DNA of 64,000 bases from Caulobacter vibrioides (lineage in GTDB: Bacteria; Pseudomonadota; Alphaproteobacteria; Caulobacterales; Caulobacteraceae), in assembly GCF_002310375.3 (NCBI RefSeq), contig NZ_CP023315.3, positions 372,001 through 436,000 of the forward strand, read 5' to 3'. The number at the start of each line of letters is the position of its first letter. Within the stretch, counting starts at the first letter, position 1. This document shows, one piece after another, positions 9,794 to 18,047 of the stretch. A model generated the notes under the pieces. That model did not search any database. It was not told where the DNA came from and saw only the letters and a list, made by a program, of their open reading frames with translations. The position numbers were made by a program, and so were the translations under genes.

Positions 9794-9857
9794 GAGACGT
9801 CTTCGGCTTGACGTGAGCGGATCGCGAGCGCTTCCTGGGGTTGAGTGGGGGCGTGTG

Positions 9858-10265
9858 ATGCGGGCGATCATGTTGGCGGCAGCTTTGGCGGGCGGATCGG
9901 TAGCGCCCGCCGTGGCTCAGAATGCCGGGCCGCTGCCGGAGGTTAGCGACTCTCCAATCGGCTATCCCTCAGTGGCCGCCGCGCTCGCAGACTTGGCGGG
10001 GCGGCCCGATGTCCAGACGTCTGTCCAGGGTGACTGGACGATCATCGCCCAGCCGCAGCCTCGCACGCTCTGGTCATTTCCTGGCGCCAAGCATCCAGCC
10101 TATCCGGCCGCCGTCCGACGCGAGGTCGTCACGGGGCCAGACGGCAAGGTCTATGTGCAGATGCAGGTGCTGTGCGAAGCGTCGAAGCCCGCCTGCGACG
10201 ATCTTGTTCGATCCTTCCAGGCGCTGAACAAGAAGATCGGCGCCTCGGGGAAGCGCCGATCGTAA
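9858..10265 (+). CDS. Small exported protein of unknown function
   Basis: A 135-residue protein with a signal peptide (about residues 1-21, ending PAVAQ). The mature part is short and mixed, with two Cys (LCEASKPACDD) that could pair, and a basic C-terminal tail. I recognise no family. An in-frame upstream start would remove the signal peptide, so the ATG at 9858 is preferred. It runs convergently into the downstream dienoyl-CoA isomerase gene with only 6 nt between the stops. Confidence 0.65.
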   Translation: MRAIMLAAALAGGSVAPAVAQNAGPLPEVSDSPIGYPSVAAALADLAGRPDVQTSVQGDWTIIAQPQPRTLWSFPGAKHPAYPAAVRREVVTGPDGKVYVQMQVLCEASKPACDDLVRSFQALNKKIGASGKRRS

Positions 10266-10271
10266 TAGGCC

Positions 10272-11132
10272 CTACATCTTCTTCTTCAGCGGCAGCAGGT
10301 CCGGATAGACCGCGTCGCGCTTCTGGGCCTTGGCCGTGAAGGCCTCGGCCATGTGCGGGCCGCTGAACATGCCCGTCTGCCAGGTGGCGATGTAGTCCAG
10401 CGCGTCGGCGATCGAGTGGTCGCGGGCGTAGTTGATCATCACCTTGCTGCCGGCCACGGCCAGCGGCGACTTCTCGGCGATCTCGCGGGCGGTGGCCAGG
10501 GCGTGGGCGACGACCTCCTCGTGGGTGTCGAACACCTCGTTGACGAGGCCGATGTCACGCGCGCGCTGGGCGGGCAGGCGGCGGCCGGCATAGGCCAGCT
10601 CCCGCACCCAGCCCTCGGGGATCAGCTTACACAGGCGCGGGAAGGTGCCGACATCGGCGGTCATGCCGATGTTGATCTCCTGGATCTGGAAGAAGGCGTC
10701 GGTGGTCGCATAGCGGATGTCGCAGGCGCTGATGAAGTCGACCGCCCCGCCGATGCAGCCGCCCTGGATGGCCACGATCACCGGCATGCGCGCCTTGTCC
10801 AGGCAGCTGAAGGTGTCCTGCAGGTGATGCACGAAGCGGCGGAAGCTCTCGGCGGCCACCCAGCGGTCGGCGTCCTGGCGGGCGGTGACGCCCTCGTCGT
10901 CGGTGAACACCGACAGGTCCATGCCGGCGCTGAAATGCTTGCCGGTCGAGGAGATGACGATGCAGCGCGCCCGCGCATTGTCATCAATATCTTTTACAAT
11001 CGCGGGAAGCTCATTCCAGAACGGCCGTGTCATGGTGTTCATGGCTTCGGGACGCTTCAGCTGGATGTGCGCGACGCCAGCCTCGATCTCGACCTTGAAA
11101 CAGCTATAGTTCGCCTGATCCTGGTTGCTCAT
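10272..11132 (-). CDS. Crotonase family, delta3,5-delta2,4-dienoyl-CoA isomerase-like
   Basis: A 286-residue crotonase. The three residues that define mitochondrial dienoyl-CoA isomerase (ECH1) are present with the right spacing: Asp132 (GGAVDF), Glu152 (QIQEINI) and Asp160 (MTADVGT), i.e. +20 and +8. The oxyanion-loop segment is FSAGMDLSVF. This enzyme isomerises dienoyl-CoA intermediates when unsaturated fatty acids with odd-numbered double bonds are oxidised. The ATG at 11132 follows AAGGGAGG; a longer in-frame ORF extends upstream but crosses the divergent SH3 gene and is not real. It appears monocistronic. Confidence 0.85.
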   Translation of the reverse strand: MSNQDQANYSCFKVEIEAGVAHIQLKRPEAMNTMTRPFWNELPAIVKDIDDNARARCIVISSTGKHFSAGMDLSVFTDDEGVTARQDADRWVAAESFRRFVHHLQDTFSCLDKARMPVIVAIQGGCIGGAVDFISACDIRYATTDAFFQIQEINIGMTADVGTFPRLCKLIPEGWVRELAYAGRRLPAQRARDIGLVNEVFDTHEEVVAHALATAREIAEKSPLAVAGSKVMINYARDHSIADALDYIATWQTGMFSGPHMAEAFTAKAQKRDAVYPDLLPLKKKM

Positions 11133-11214
11133 GCTGGCCTCCCTTATGTTGTCCGCGACTATCGGACGGGGGGAGGGCGGCGACAACACTGACCCTACGG
11201 AAAAGGGAAACGAC

Positions 11215-12012
11215 ATGACGACGCGCAAGACCCCCGCCACCGCCCTGGCCATCGCCGCCGTCCTGGGCGCCAGCCTGGCGGCCGCGCCCGCGCCCGTGCT
11301 GGCCCAACAATCCAAGCCGCTGGGCGGCCTGTTTTCCTGCGAAGGCTCGGGCAAGAAGCAGGAAGGCGGCGCCCTGATCGGCGCGGCGGCCGGCGCTCTG
11401 CTGGGCAGCAAGCTGGCCAAGAACGAACAGACCCTGGGCGCGCTGGTCGGCGCAGCGGCCGGCGCGGCGGCGGGGGCCTATATCGGCTGCCGCATGCAGT
11501 CGACCGACGCGGCCCTGGCCGAGCAGGCCACCAAGAAGGCGCTGGAGACGGGCGTCGCCCAGACCTGGAGCAACAGCCGCACCGGCAATTCGGGGCGCAT
11601 CAATGTGGTCTCGTCCAGCTACGGGCCGCCGATCGATGGCCGCACCATCCGCTATGCCCAGGGCGTGCAGAGCCTGCAGAGCCTGGCCGCCACCCCGGGC
11701 GCCTATACGGCCGCCTCGACGGTGAACCTGCGCGCGGGCCCGTCGACCAAGACCGCCGTGGTCGGCAAGCTTTCGGCCGGTGAGACCTTCGACGCCATCG
11801 GCCAGGCCCCGACGGGCGGCTGGGTGCTGGTCGGCCGCAGCGGCTTTGGCGTCGGCTACGCGGCCGCCTCGCTGGTCCGCCCCGCCGGCCAGATGGCCGC
11901 CAGCTGCCGCGTCATCGACGCCGCCGTCTCGGGCGGCGGTCAGGCGACCTCGACCCAGCGCTACAGCGCCTGCCGCGACAATCGCGGCGAATGGCAGCTG
12001 ACCCAGGCCTAA
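11215..12012 (+). CDS. Exported SH3-domain protein with a glycine-zipper segment
   Basis: A 265-residue protein. A signal peptide (about 1-30, ending PVLAQQ) is followed by a glycine-zipper stretch rich in GAAAG motifs (about 45-85) of the kind that inserts in or lines membranes. A bacterial SH3-like domain comes next (STVNLRAGPSTKTAVVGKL, about 165-220), and a small Cys-containing tail (CRVIDAAV...YSACRDN) ends it. The combination suggests an envelope protein that contacts peptidoglycan or the outer membrane. Exact function is unknown. A good ribosome site (AAAAGGGA) and a downstream terminator frame the gene. Confidence 0.82.
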   Translation: MTTRKTPATALAIAAVLGASLAAAPAPVLAQQSKPLGGLFSCEGSGKKQEGGALIGAAAGALLGSKLAKNEQTLGALVGAAAGAAAGAYIGCRMQSTDAALAEQATKKALETGVAQTWSNSRTGNSGRINVVSSSYGPPIDGRTIRYAQGVQSLQSLAATPGAYTAASTVNLRAGPSTKTAVVGKLSAGETFDAIGQAPTGGWVLVGRSGFGVGYAAASLVRPAGQMAASCRVIDAAVSGGGQATSTQRYSACRDNRGEWQLTQA

Positions 12013-12048
12013 CGGCTAAAGCTTCGCGTTCCGCCAATGGCGGTGAAG

Positions 12049-12089
12049 AGGGGATCGTTCGTCTGACTTGGGCGGGCGATCCCCTTTTT
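12049..12089 (+). terminator. Rho-independent terminator
   Basis: AGGGGATCG (12049-12057) pairs perfectly with CGATCCCCT (12077-12085), followed by TTTTC. It lies 37 nt after the SH3-protein stop codon. Confidence 0.85.
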
Positions 12090-12215
12090 CATGTTCGCTC
12101 GCCCTGCCGCTCGAGGGGCGGGCGCGGCGCCGATCGTCACGCCCATGCCAAGCTCCATGGACGCGGCGGTGGGAGACGCCTACCTTACGCCTGATCACTT
12201 GAAGGGAGCCACGCC

Positions 12216-13106
12216 ATGGACGCGGCCGTTTTTCGCGAACCTCGCCGACGCGTCGTGGCCGTGCCGGGTGGTGAGATCGCCGCCCTGGAGTTTGGCCCCG
12301 AGGACCGGGCGATCGATATCGTCTTCGTCCACGCCAACGGCTTCAACGCCCAGACCTACCGCACACTGCTGTCGCCGCTGGCGGCGGGCCTGCGCATTCT
12401 GGCCATCGACCAGCGGGGGCACGGCGCCACCACCTTGCCGGCCGATCCTAAGGGCCGCCGGTCGTGGCGGGATTTACGCGACGATCTGGTCGGCCTGCTG
12501 GACGTCCTGAACGGACCGCCCGTCGTGCTGGCCGGACACTCGATGGGCGGCACGGTCAGCCTGTTGGCCGCCGCCGAGCGTGCTGATCGGGTCAAGGGCG
12601 TGCTGCTGCTGGACCCGGTGATCATGCCCTGGCTGGCCAATCTCTATGCCAAGGCCCCATGGACCTCCGGCCGAGGCTTCATGCAGCTGCCGATCGCCCA
12701 GGCGGCGTTGAGACGGCGGGCCGTGTTCGACAATCGCGAGGCGGTGTTCGCCGGCTATAAGGGACGCGGCGCCTTCAAGACCTGGCCCGAGACCATGCTG
12801 GCCGACTATGTCGCCGGGGGTGTGGTCGATGCGCCCGAGGGCAAGGTGCGCCTGGCTTGCGCGCCAGCCTGGGAAGCCTCGAACTACGCCGCCCAGGCGC
12901 ACGATCCCTGGCGCGCGGTTCGGCGCGTGACCGCGCCGGTGAGAATCCTCAAGGCCCAGAAGCACTCGACCTGCCGGGCCGGCGACGGCTTCGCGCGGCG
13001 GGGCCGCGACGTGCGGATCGAAACCGTGGACGGCACGAGCCACTTCCTGCCCATGGAGCGCCCCGATCTGGTGCGCGACGCCCTGTTCGAGATGGCGACG
13101 GCTTAA
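12216..13106 (+). CDS. Alpha/beta hydrolase
   Basis: A 296-residue cytoplasmic alpha/beta hydrolase. Visible features are an HANGFNAQTY oxyanion segment, DQRGHGATTLP, the nucleophile elbow GHSMGGT (near residue 109) and a terminal His in DGTSHFLPME. No signal peptide is seen. The ATG at 12216 is preceded by GAAGGGAG. The stop overlaps the convergent thioesterase stop by 4 nt. It could be an esterase, lactonase or similar; the sequence does not decide. Confidence 0.85.
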   Translation: MDAAVFREPRRRVVAVPGGEIAALEFGPEDRAIDIVFVHANGFNAQTYRTLLSPLAAGLRILAIDQRGHGATTLPADPKGRRSWRDLRDDLVGLLDVLNGPPVVLAGHSMGGTVSLLAAAERADRVKGVLLLDPVIMPWLANLYAKAPWTSGRGFMQLPIAQAALRRRAVFDNREAVFAGYKGRGAFKTWPETMLADYVAGGVVDAPEGKVRLACAPAWEASNYAAQAHDPWRAVRRVTAPVRILKAQKHSTCRAGDGFARRGRDVRIETVDGTSHFLPMERPDLVRDALFEMATA

Positions 13107-14050
13107 AGCGCCAATCCCGTGATCTCATGAGCGGCCAGAGCCGCGCGGGCCGCGTTGGTGACCGGCACCACCTTACGGGCGTCGAGATCAAAGGTGATGG
13201 CCACCGCCTCCGAGGTCCCCCAGGGCTGGCCCGTGGCCGGGTCCAGCATCCAGTGGACCACGCGCATGGTCCGGGCGTCGGTTCCCAGCAGGCCCGAGCG
13301 GATCTCGATCCGGTCGCCGGCGCGGGGCCAGGCCAAATGAACGATCCGGTACTCCAGCACCGCGCCGCCCATCCGCTGAGGCTTCTGGTCTGCGTGCTCG
13401 ACCACCAGGTCGCGGAACGGATGGATGAACGTGCCGATGCCGTCCGACACCCGGCCGATGAACTGTTCGGTGCGCATCCGTCCGAACACGTCGCAGTCCG
13501 ACGGCAACAGCCCGCCAAGTCCGATCCGCGCCAGACCCAGGGCCTCGGCGCGCGCCAGGTTGGCGGTGGGCGTGAACGGCGACAGGTCGATACTGCGGGC
13601 CTGGGCGCGTTCCGGAATCTCGACTTTCAGGGTCTCTGCGCGTTCGCGGGCGATCCTGGGCCAGGGGAAGGGCTGCCCATCGCGCGGCGTGGCGTGGACG
13701 ACCGTAGTCTGGAAGGTGGCCGCCAGTTCGCCAGAGGCCGGGTGGATCAGCAACTGCAGGATCCGCGCCTCGGTCTCGCCCATCTCGATCACACCGCCCA
13801 GCATGTAGAGCGGCGCGCCGGCGTGGGCCTCGCGCAGGAAGCGGATGTGCTGTTCCTTGACCAGCAGGGTCGCATTGGCGTGGGGCGAGAAGGCGTGCGG
13901 CAGGCCAAGCTCGGCCGCCATGCCGATCAGACCTTCCTGGGCGCGCACCACATAGTGGCGCACGTTCATGTGCCCCATCTCGTCGCAGTCCCAGGTGTTC
14001 ACCCCACCGCGCCAAATCTCGACGCCGGGTAGCGGCTGGGCGGTCGTCAT
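13103..14050 (-). CDS. Double-hotdog acyl-CoA thioesterase family protein
   Basis: A 315-residue protein whose N-terminal half carries the 4-hydroxybenzoyl-CoA-thioesterase signature WDCDEMGHMNVRHYVVRAQE (about residues 20-39, with the family Asp and His). The second half holds a degenerate hotdog repeat (FGRMRTEQFIGRVSDGI; GDRIEIRSGLLGTDARTMRV). It is probably a cytoplasmic thioesterase acting on an acyl- or aryl-CoA. A GANTC site (14057-14061) lies 6 nt upstream of the start codon. Its substrate cannot be told from sequence. Confidence 0.8.
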   Translation of the reverse strand: MTTAQPLPGVEIWRGGVNTWDCDEMGHMNVRHYVVRAQEGLIGMAAELGLPHAFSPHANATLLVKEQHIRFLREAHAGAPLYMLGGVIEMGETEARILQLLIHPASGELAATFQTTVVHATPRDGQPFPWPRIARERAETLKVEIPERAQARSIDLSPFTPTANLARAEALGLARIGLGGLLPSDCDVFGRMRTEQFIGRVSDGIGTFIHPFRDLVVEHADQKPQRMGGAVLEYRIVHLAWPRAGDRIEIRSGLLGTDARTMRVVHWMLDPATGQPWGTSEAVAITFDLDARKVVPVTNAARAALAAHEITGLAL

Positions 14051-14101
14051 GGTGAGGACTCAAGCGATGGTGAACGGTTGTTCGAACCTAGCGGGCTTTG
14101 C

Positions 14102-14587
14102 TCAGCTTCGGCAATCCGCGCACAGGCCGTGCGCCTCGATTGTCACGCCCGTCAGCGCATAGCCTGCGGCTTCGCCCGCGGCGATGATCTCGGCGCTGGC
14201 CTTGGGCTCGATCTCGCGGGTCGCGCCGCAGCAGTCGCAGATCAGGAAGGCCGCGGCGTGGCCGTCGGCCTCCTTGCGGCAGGCGACATAGGCGTTGAGG
14301 CTCTCGATCCGGTGGGCGAAGCCCTGCTTCTCCAGGAAATCCAGCGCCCGATAGACAGTCGGCGGCTTGGCCGGAGGGCCCTCCCCGCCGAAGGTCGAGA
14401 TCAGGTCATAGGCCTTCACCGGCTGGCCGGCCGTCAGCAACAGTTCAAGCACTCGGCGCCGAGGCGCGGTCAGGCGCTGTTCCGCCGCCGCGCAGCGCGC
14501 CTCGGCCGCATCGAGCTCGGCCGCGAGGGCCGCGCCGGCGACGCCGTGGTTGTGGTGGTCGTGTCCGCAGGAGGGAGCGTTGGCCAT
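14102..14587 (-). CDS. zur: Zinc uptake regulator (Fur family)
   Basis: A 161-residue Fur-family repressor. A His-rich N-terminus (CGHDHHNHG) precedes the winged-helix domain (RLTAPRRRVLELLLTAGQPVKAYDLI; TVYRALDFLEKQGF). The structural zinc site is formed by two CxxC pairs (ICDCC and LCADC). The His-rich start and lack of Fur-type iron residues favour Zur, which represses zinc import genes when zinc is plentiful. I chose the ATG at 14587 rather than the TTG two codons upstream. No Zur operator is evident in the window. Confidence 0.85.
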   Translation of the reverse strand: MANAPSCGHDHHNHGVAGAALAAELDAAEARCAAAEQRLTAPRRRVLELLLTAGQPVKAYDLISTFGGEGPPAKPPTVYRALDFLEKQGFAHRIESLNAYVACRKEADGHAAAFLICDCCGATREIEPKASAEIIAAGEAAGYALTGVTIEAHGLCADCRS

Positions 14588-14623
14588 GCCCAAGAGGTAG
14601 AGGGCGGGTGGCGCTGGCGCAAG

Positions 14624-15400
14624 CTACAGCAGAGGTTTGGATAGCGCCGCCGCCTCGGCCTCGCAGCGCTTGGCGTCCGGAGCAGGACCCGCTGCGCGCG
14701 CCGCATCGAGTTCGGCCCGGGCGGCGGCGAGGTCGGCCTTGAAGGCGTCGGAGCCCTTGAGCGCGGTGAACAGGTTCTCCGCGTTCATCCGCCCGGCTTC
14801 CACCGAGCTCATGTTGTGGACGCCGCAGATCATGCGGCTTTCACCGTACGCCTTGGCGCGGGTCAGGATCGCCTCCCGGCGGTCCGGCGCCAGTTCGGCC
14901 AGGACGAGACCCACGCTCCAGCCCCAGGTCGAGTGGCCCGAGGGATAGTCAGGCGACAGCGCCAGGCCCAGGCTGCGCTTGATGCAGATCGGGCCTTCCT
15001 CGCTGAAGTAGGGGCGGGGTCGGCGATACTTCAGTTTCGGGCCCGCGACGGCCGAGCGGACATCGCGGCTCATGCGCAGCAGGGTGGCGGCCAGCTTGGG
15101 GTTACGCTCGAACGACGGGGTGACGCCCAGCGCGCAGGCGTAGCCGTCTAAGACCCTCTCCTCGACATTGTCCTCCTGGGCCAGGGACCAGCGCGGCGTA
15201 TCCTTCAGCGCGCGGGTGGCGCGGAAGATCTCGCGGTCTCGCAGCGCGGCTTCAGACCCCTTGGGCGGCGGTGGCGGCAGGTGGTCGCGCGCGTCGAACA
15301 CGCCCTTGGCCAGATAGCGATGGCTGGGCGCGTCGCCGCTCAGCGTGGCGCAGCCGGTCAGCATCAGGGCGGCGGTGGTGACGAGCCAGACAGCGCGCAT
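14624..15400 (-). CDS. Lipoprotein of the class A acid phosphatase (PAP2) family, altered active site
   Basis: A 258-residue protein with a lipoprotein signal (lipobox LTGC, Cys17), so it is probably membrane-anchored in the envelope. PAP2/class A phosphatase motifs are present: Lys122-x6-Arg129-Pro130, Ser154-Gly155-His156, and Ser188-Arg189-x5-His195. The expected final Asp of SRx5Hx3D is Ser199 (VHNMSSVEAG). That Asp normally supports the nucleophilic His, so activity may be reduced or different. Its Shine-Dalgarno sequence (GGGGA) lies inside the terminator hairpin of the upstream DHS-like gene. Confidence 0.83.
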   Translation of the reverse strand: MRAVWLVTTAALMLTGCATLSGDAPSHRYLAKGVFDARDHLPPPPPKGSEAALRDREIFRATRALKDTPRWSLAQEDNVEERVLDGYACALGVTPSFERNPKLAATLLRMSRDVRSAVAGPKLKYRRPRPYFSEEGPICIKRSLGLALSPDYPSGHSTWGWSVGLVLAELAPDRREAILTRAKAYGESRMICGVHNMSSVEAGRMNAENLFTALKGSDAFKADLAAARAELDAARAAGPAPDAKRCEAEAAALSKPLL

Positions 15401-15401
15401 G

Positions 15402-15435
15402 AAAAAGGGTCCCCGAAATCACGTTCGAGGACCCT
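15402..15435 (-). terminator. Terminator of the DHS-like gene that overlaps the next gene's ribosome site
   Basis: On the minus strand CAGGGTCC...GGGGACCC forms a stem (15406-15417 with 15424-15435, one mismatch), followed by TTTTTC and then the ATG at 15400. The 3' arm contains GGGGA, 9 nt before that ATG, the only plausible Shine-Dalgarno for the phosphatase-like gene. Confidence 0.8.
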
Positions 15436-15478
15436 GCATTTTCAACTCCGGCCGATCAAGCCCGCCGGACCGTCAAGC

Positions 15479-16531
15479 TTACTTGCCGAACAGCTTGTTC
15501 CAGCGCGGCTTCTCGCGGCCTTCCCAGGCCTTGCGCCAGTAGGCGTCGCTGGCGATCAGCGGGACGACCGTGGTGGCCTCGGCGAACACCATCTGTTCGT
15601 AGGTGGTCGAGACCTTGCCCCACGAGGCGGCTTCCTTCAGCGTCGACGAGCTGCAGGCGCCGTCGCGCACGTCGGCGACCGTGATCTGGATGGCGTACTT
15701 GTGCATGTCGGCCTCGACGCCGAGGATCTCGGCGCAGACGACGGTGTCCTGGGCGAAGTTCTTGGGCACGCCGCCGCCGACCATGAACAGGCCCGTGGTG
15801 CCGGCCGCGATCTTGACGTCCGTCAGTTCACGGAAGTCGGCGACCGCGTCGATCATCAGGTAGGGCTTCTTCTCGGCGATCTTTTCCTTCTGGTGCTTGA
15901 CCAGACCGAAACCAGCCGAGCTGTCGACGAAGGCCGGGCAGAAGATCGGCACGCCTTCTTCGTAGCAGGTCTGGATCAGCGAGCCTTCCTTCTTGGCGTT
16001 ACCTTCCGCCAGCCACTTGCCCATCTCCCAGATGAACTCGCGCGAGGAATAGCCGCGGGGCTCCAGCTTGTTGCAGATCTCCAGGATCGTGTGGTCGCAG
16101 GCCTGCAGCTCTTCTTCGTCGATATAGGTGTCGTAGATGCGGTCGATGTAGTTGTCGCGCAGGACGTTGTCGTCGACCGGGCCGGCGGCCTGGTAGTGCT
16201 TGAAGCCCAGGGCTTCGAAGAAGTCCATGTCGACGATGCTGGCGCCGGTGGCGACCACGGCGTCGATCATGCCGTTCTTCACCATGTCGCGGTAGACGTG
16301 CATGCAGCCGCCGGCCGAGGTCGAACCGGCCAGGATCAGCCAGGTCGAGCAGCCCTTGTCGGCGAGCGCCATGTTGAAGATGTCGGCCGCGCGGGCGGTG
16401 TCGCGCGAGCTGAACGACATCTTGCGCATCGAGTCGATGATCGGGCGGGCGTCGTACGACGTGATGTCGACGTGCTCGACGACCTTCTGCAGCAGTTCGG
16501 CTTTTTGGTTGTTCGGAACGGGAGCGTTCAT
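15479..16531 (-). CDS. Deoxyhypusine synthase family protein, probable homospermidine-type polyamine synthase
   Basis: A 350-residue cytoplasmic enzyme clearly homologous to eukaryotic deoxyhypusine synthase: NAD-binding segments (LILAGSTSAGG; VATGASIVDMDFFEALG), the catalytic-lysine motif GGGVPK (Lys257) and DEAVSWGK-like KEAASWGK near the C-terminus. Bacteria lack eIF5A, the normal protein substrate. In several bacteria such proteins make polyamines by transferring an aminobutyl group to a small amine. The decarboxylase gene immediately upstream supports a homospermidine-type product. The exact substrate is inferred, not seen. Confidence 0.85.
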   Translation of the reverse strand: MNAPVPNNQKAELLQKVVEHVDITSYDARPIIDSMRKMSFSSRDTARAADIFNMALADKGCSTWLILAGSTSAGGCMHVYRDMVKNGMIDAVVATGASIVDMDFFEALGFKHYQAAGPVDDNVLRDNYIDRIYDTYIDEEELQACDHTILEICNKLEPRGYSSREFIWEMGKWLAEGNAKKEGSLIQTCYEEGVPIFCPAFVDSSAGFGLVKHQKEKIAEKKPYLMIDAVADFRELTDVKIAAGTTGLFMVGGGVPKNFAQDTVVCAEILGVEADMHKYAIQITVADVRDGACSSSTLKEAASWGKVSTTYEQMVFAEATTVVPLIASDAYWRKAWEGREKPRWNKLFGK

Positions 16532-16654
16532 CGCTTCGGTTTCCCTGACTTTGGACGCCCGTCGTTGAAACTAACCACCTGTCGGGACGGAGCGACCGAC
16601 CGATGGAAACAGATTTAGCGCCCAGCGACAGTGCTGAGCGGGGGCAAAGAGCAT

Positions 16655-16761
16655 CCCCCATTCCGATCTTCCCGGCGAATGCCGGGACCCAGATTCAGCC
16701 TGAGCTTCTCGTGGGTTTCACCTGGGCCCCGGCATTCGCCGGGGAAATCGGATCTATGGGG
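16655..16761. repeat. Long intergenic inverted repeat (GCGAATGCC family, copy 1) with a CcrM site
   Basis: Two ~30-bp arms (16663-16692 and 16722-16751) built around CCCGGCGAATGCCGGG face each other across a 29-bp spacer. A GATTC site (16692-16696) sits at the inner edge of the left arm. It matches the description of Caulobacter intergenic repeats associated with methylation sites. A second copy without GANTC lies at 44594-44724. Confidence 0.85.
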
Positions 16762-16787
16762 TCGGCATACTCAACAAAGAAGACAGA

Positions 16788-18047
16788 TCAGCGACGGCGC
16801 TTGCGCTTGCCGGCCGCGCCCTTGGGACGCGAGAAGCGGACGATCTTGCGCTCTTCCGTCTCCTGCCGGACGACCGGGATCGAACGCTTGGCCAGGCCGT
16901 ACATCGAGGCCATCGGCGCGTCCTGCACCAGGGCGGTGTCGGTCTCGCCAAAGCCGTTGAAGCGGGTGTTCATGGCTACGCCATAGGCGCCGAGCATGCC
17001 GATCTCGATGTAGTCGCCCTCGTCGACGCTTTCCGGCAGGTAGAAGGGGCCGGGCATGTGGTCGACGCTGTCGCAGGTCGGGCCATAGAAGCGGAAGGGC
17101 TTGAGGCCTTCTTCCACCACTTCGCCGCTCTTGCGGTACAGTTTGACCGGGAACGGCCACTTCATGTGCGCGGCGTCGAACAGCGAGCCGTACGAGCCGT
17201 CGTTCAGATAGAGCGCGTCGCCCTTCTTCAGCTCGACCTTGACCAGCAGCGACGAAGCCTCTGCCACCAGGGCGCGGCCGGGCTCGCACCAGAGCTCGGT
17301 GGTCTCGTGGACCATCATCTCGGCGAAGCCGCGGTCGATGGCCGCCAGATACTCTGAGAGATCCGGCGGGACCATGCCCGGATAGATCGACGGGAAGCCG
17401 CCGCCGACGTCGACGACATCGGCCAGCACGCCCGCACGAACCAGAGCCCGCGAGGCCTGGGCCATCGCCGCCTGGAAGGCGGTCGGGCGCATGCACTGGC
17501 TGCCCACGTGGAAGGAGACGCCCATCAGGTCCTGGGTCGCGCGGCGCGCGGCCAGCAGCAGGTCCGGAGCATTATGCATCTCGACCCCGAACTTGCCCGA
17601 CAGGCTGTAGGCCGCGCCCTCGGCCTGCACGCCCATGCGGACGATCAGGTTGAGGTCCTTGGCCTGGCCCGTGGCGTCCAGGATCTTGGCCAGCTCTTCG
17701 TGGGTGTCGAACGAGAAGGCTTTCACACCGTGGTCGAAATAGGCGGCGGAGATCGCCGCCCGGCTCTTGACCGGGTGCATGAAGGCCATGCGCGAGCCCG
17801 GGGCCTCGGTGGCCACGAGCTCGACCTCGTTCAGCGACGCGACGTCGAAGGATCGCACGCCGGCCTGCGCCAGCTCGCGGATCACCCACGGCGAAGGATT
17901 GGCCTTCACCGCGTAGAAAACGTCACCTTTAAATTCGGACTGGAACCAGCGCGCAGCTACGGCAACCGCGTCAGGCCGCACGAGTGCGACGGGACGTTCC
18001 GGTGACCGCTCACGGACCAGGTCCAGGGGCGAATGGTACGTGCGCAA
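16788..18047 (-). CDS. Ornithine/lysine decarboxylase, alanine-racemase-fold (fold III) PLP enzyme
   Basis: A 419-residue PLP-dependent decarboxylase of the fold III ornithine decarboxylase family. The PLP lysine is Lys48 (YAVKANP). Other motifs are FHVGSQ, DVGGGFPSIYPG, EPGRALVA and GPTCDSVD, whose Cys contributes to the active site across the dimer. It should make putrescine (or cadaverine) for the DHS-like enzyme encoded downstream. The C-terminus is unusually basic (GKRKRRR). The start is a TTG at 18047 preceded by GGGGG; no ATG gives the conserved N-terminus. Confidence 0.88.
   Translation of the reverse strand: MRTYHSPLDLVRERSPERPVALVRPDAVAVAARWFQSEFKGDVFYAVKANPSPWVIRELAQAGVRSFDVASLNEVELVATEAPGSRMAFMHPVKSRAAISAAYFDHGVKAFSFDTHEELAKILDATGQAKDLNLIVRMGVQAEGAAYSLSGKFGVEMHNAPDLLLAARRATQDLMGVSFHVGSQCMRPTAFQAAMAQASRALVRAGVLADVVDVGGGFPSIYPGMVPPDLSEYLAAIDRGFAEMMVHETTELWCEPGRALVAEASSLLVKVELKKGDALYLNDGSYGSLFDAAHMKWPFPVKLYRKSGEVVEEGLKPFRFYGPTCDSVDHMPGPFYLPESVDEGDYIEIGMLGAYGVAMNTRFNGFGETDTALVQDAPMASMYGLAKRSIPVVRQETEERKIVRFSRPKGAAGKRKRRR

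Noticed and set aside
12140-12230. Repeated CCATGGACGCGG string before the hydrolase at 12216
   Set aside because: Too short and GC-rich to separate from chance; only the second copy has a ribosome site.
15479-16531. True deoxyhypusine synthase acting on a translation factor
   Set aside because: Bacteria have no eIF5A; the neighbouring decarboxylase makes a small-molecule polyamine role more likely.
15281-16618. Long plus-strand frame of 445 codons opposite the phosphatase and DHS-like genes
   Set aside because: It has the Gly/Arg/His/Asp-rich composition of antisense shadows in high-GC DNA, and the minus strand encodes recognisable proteins.
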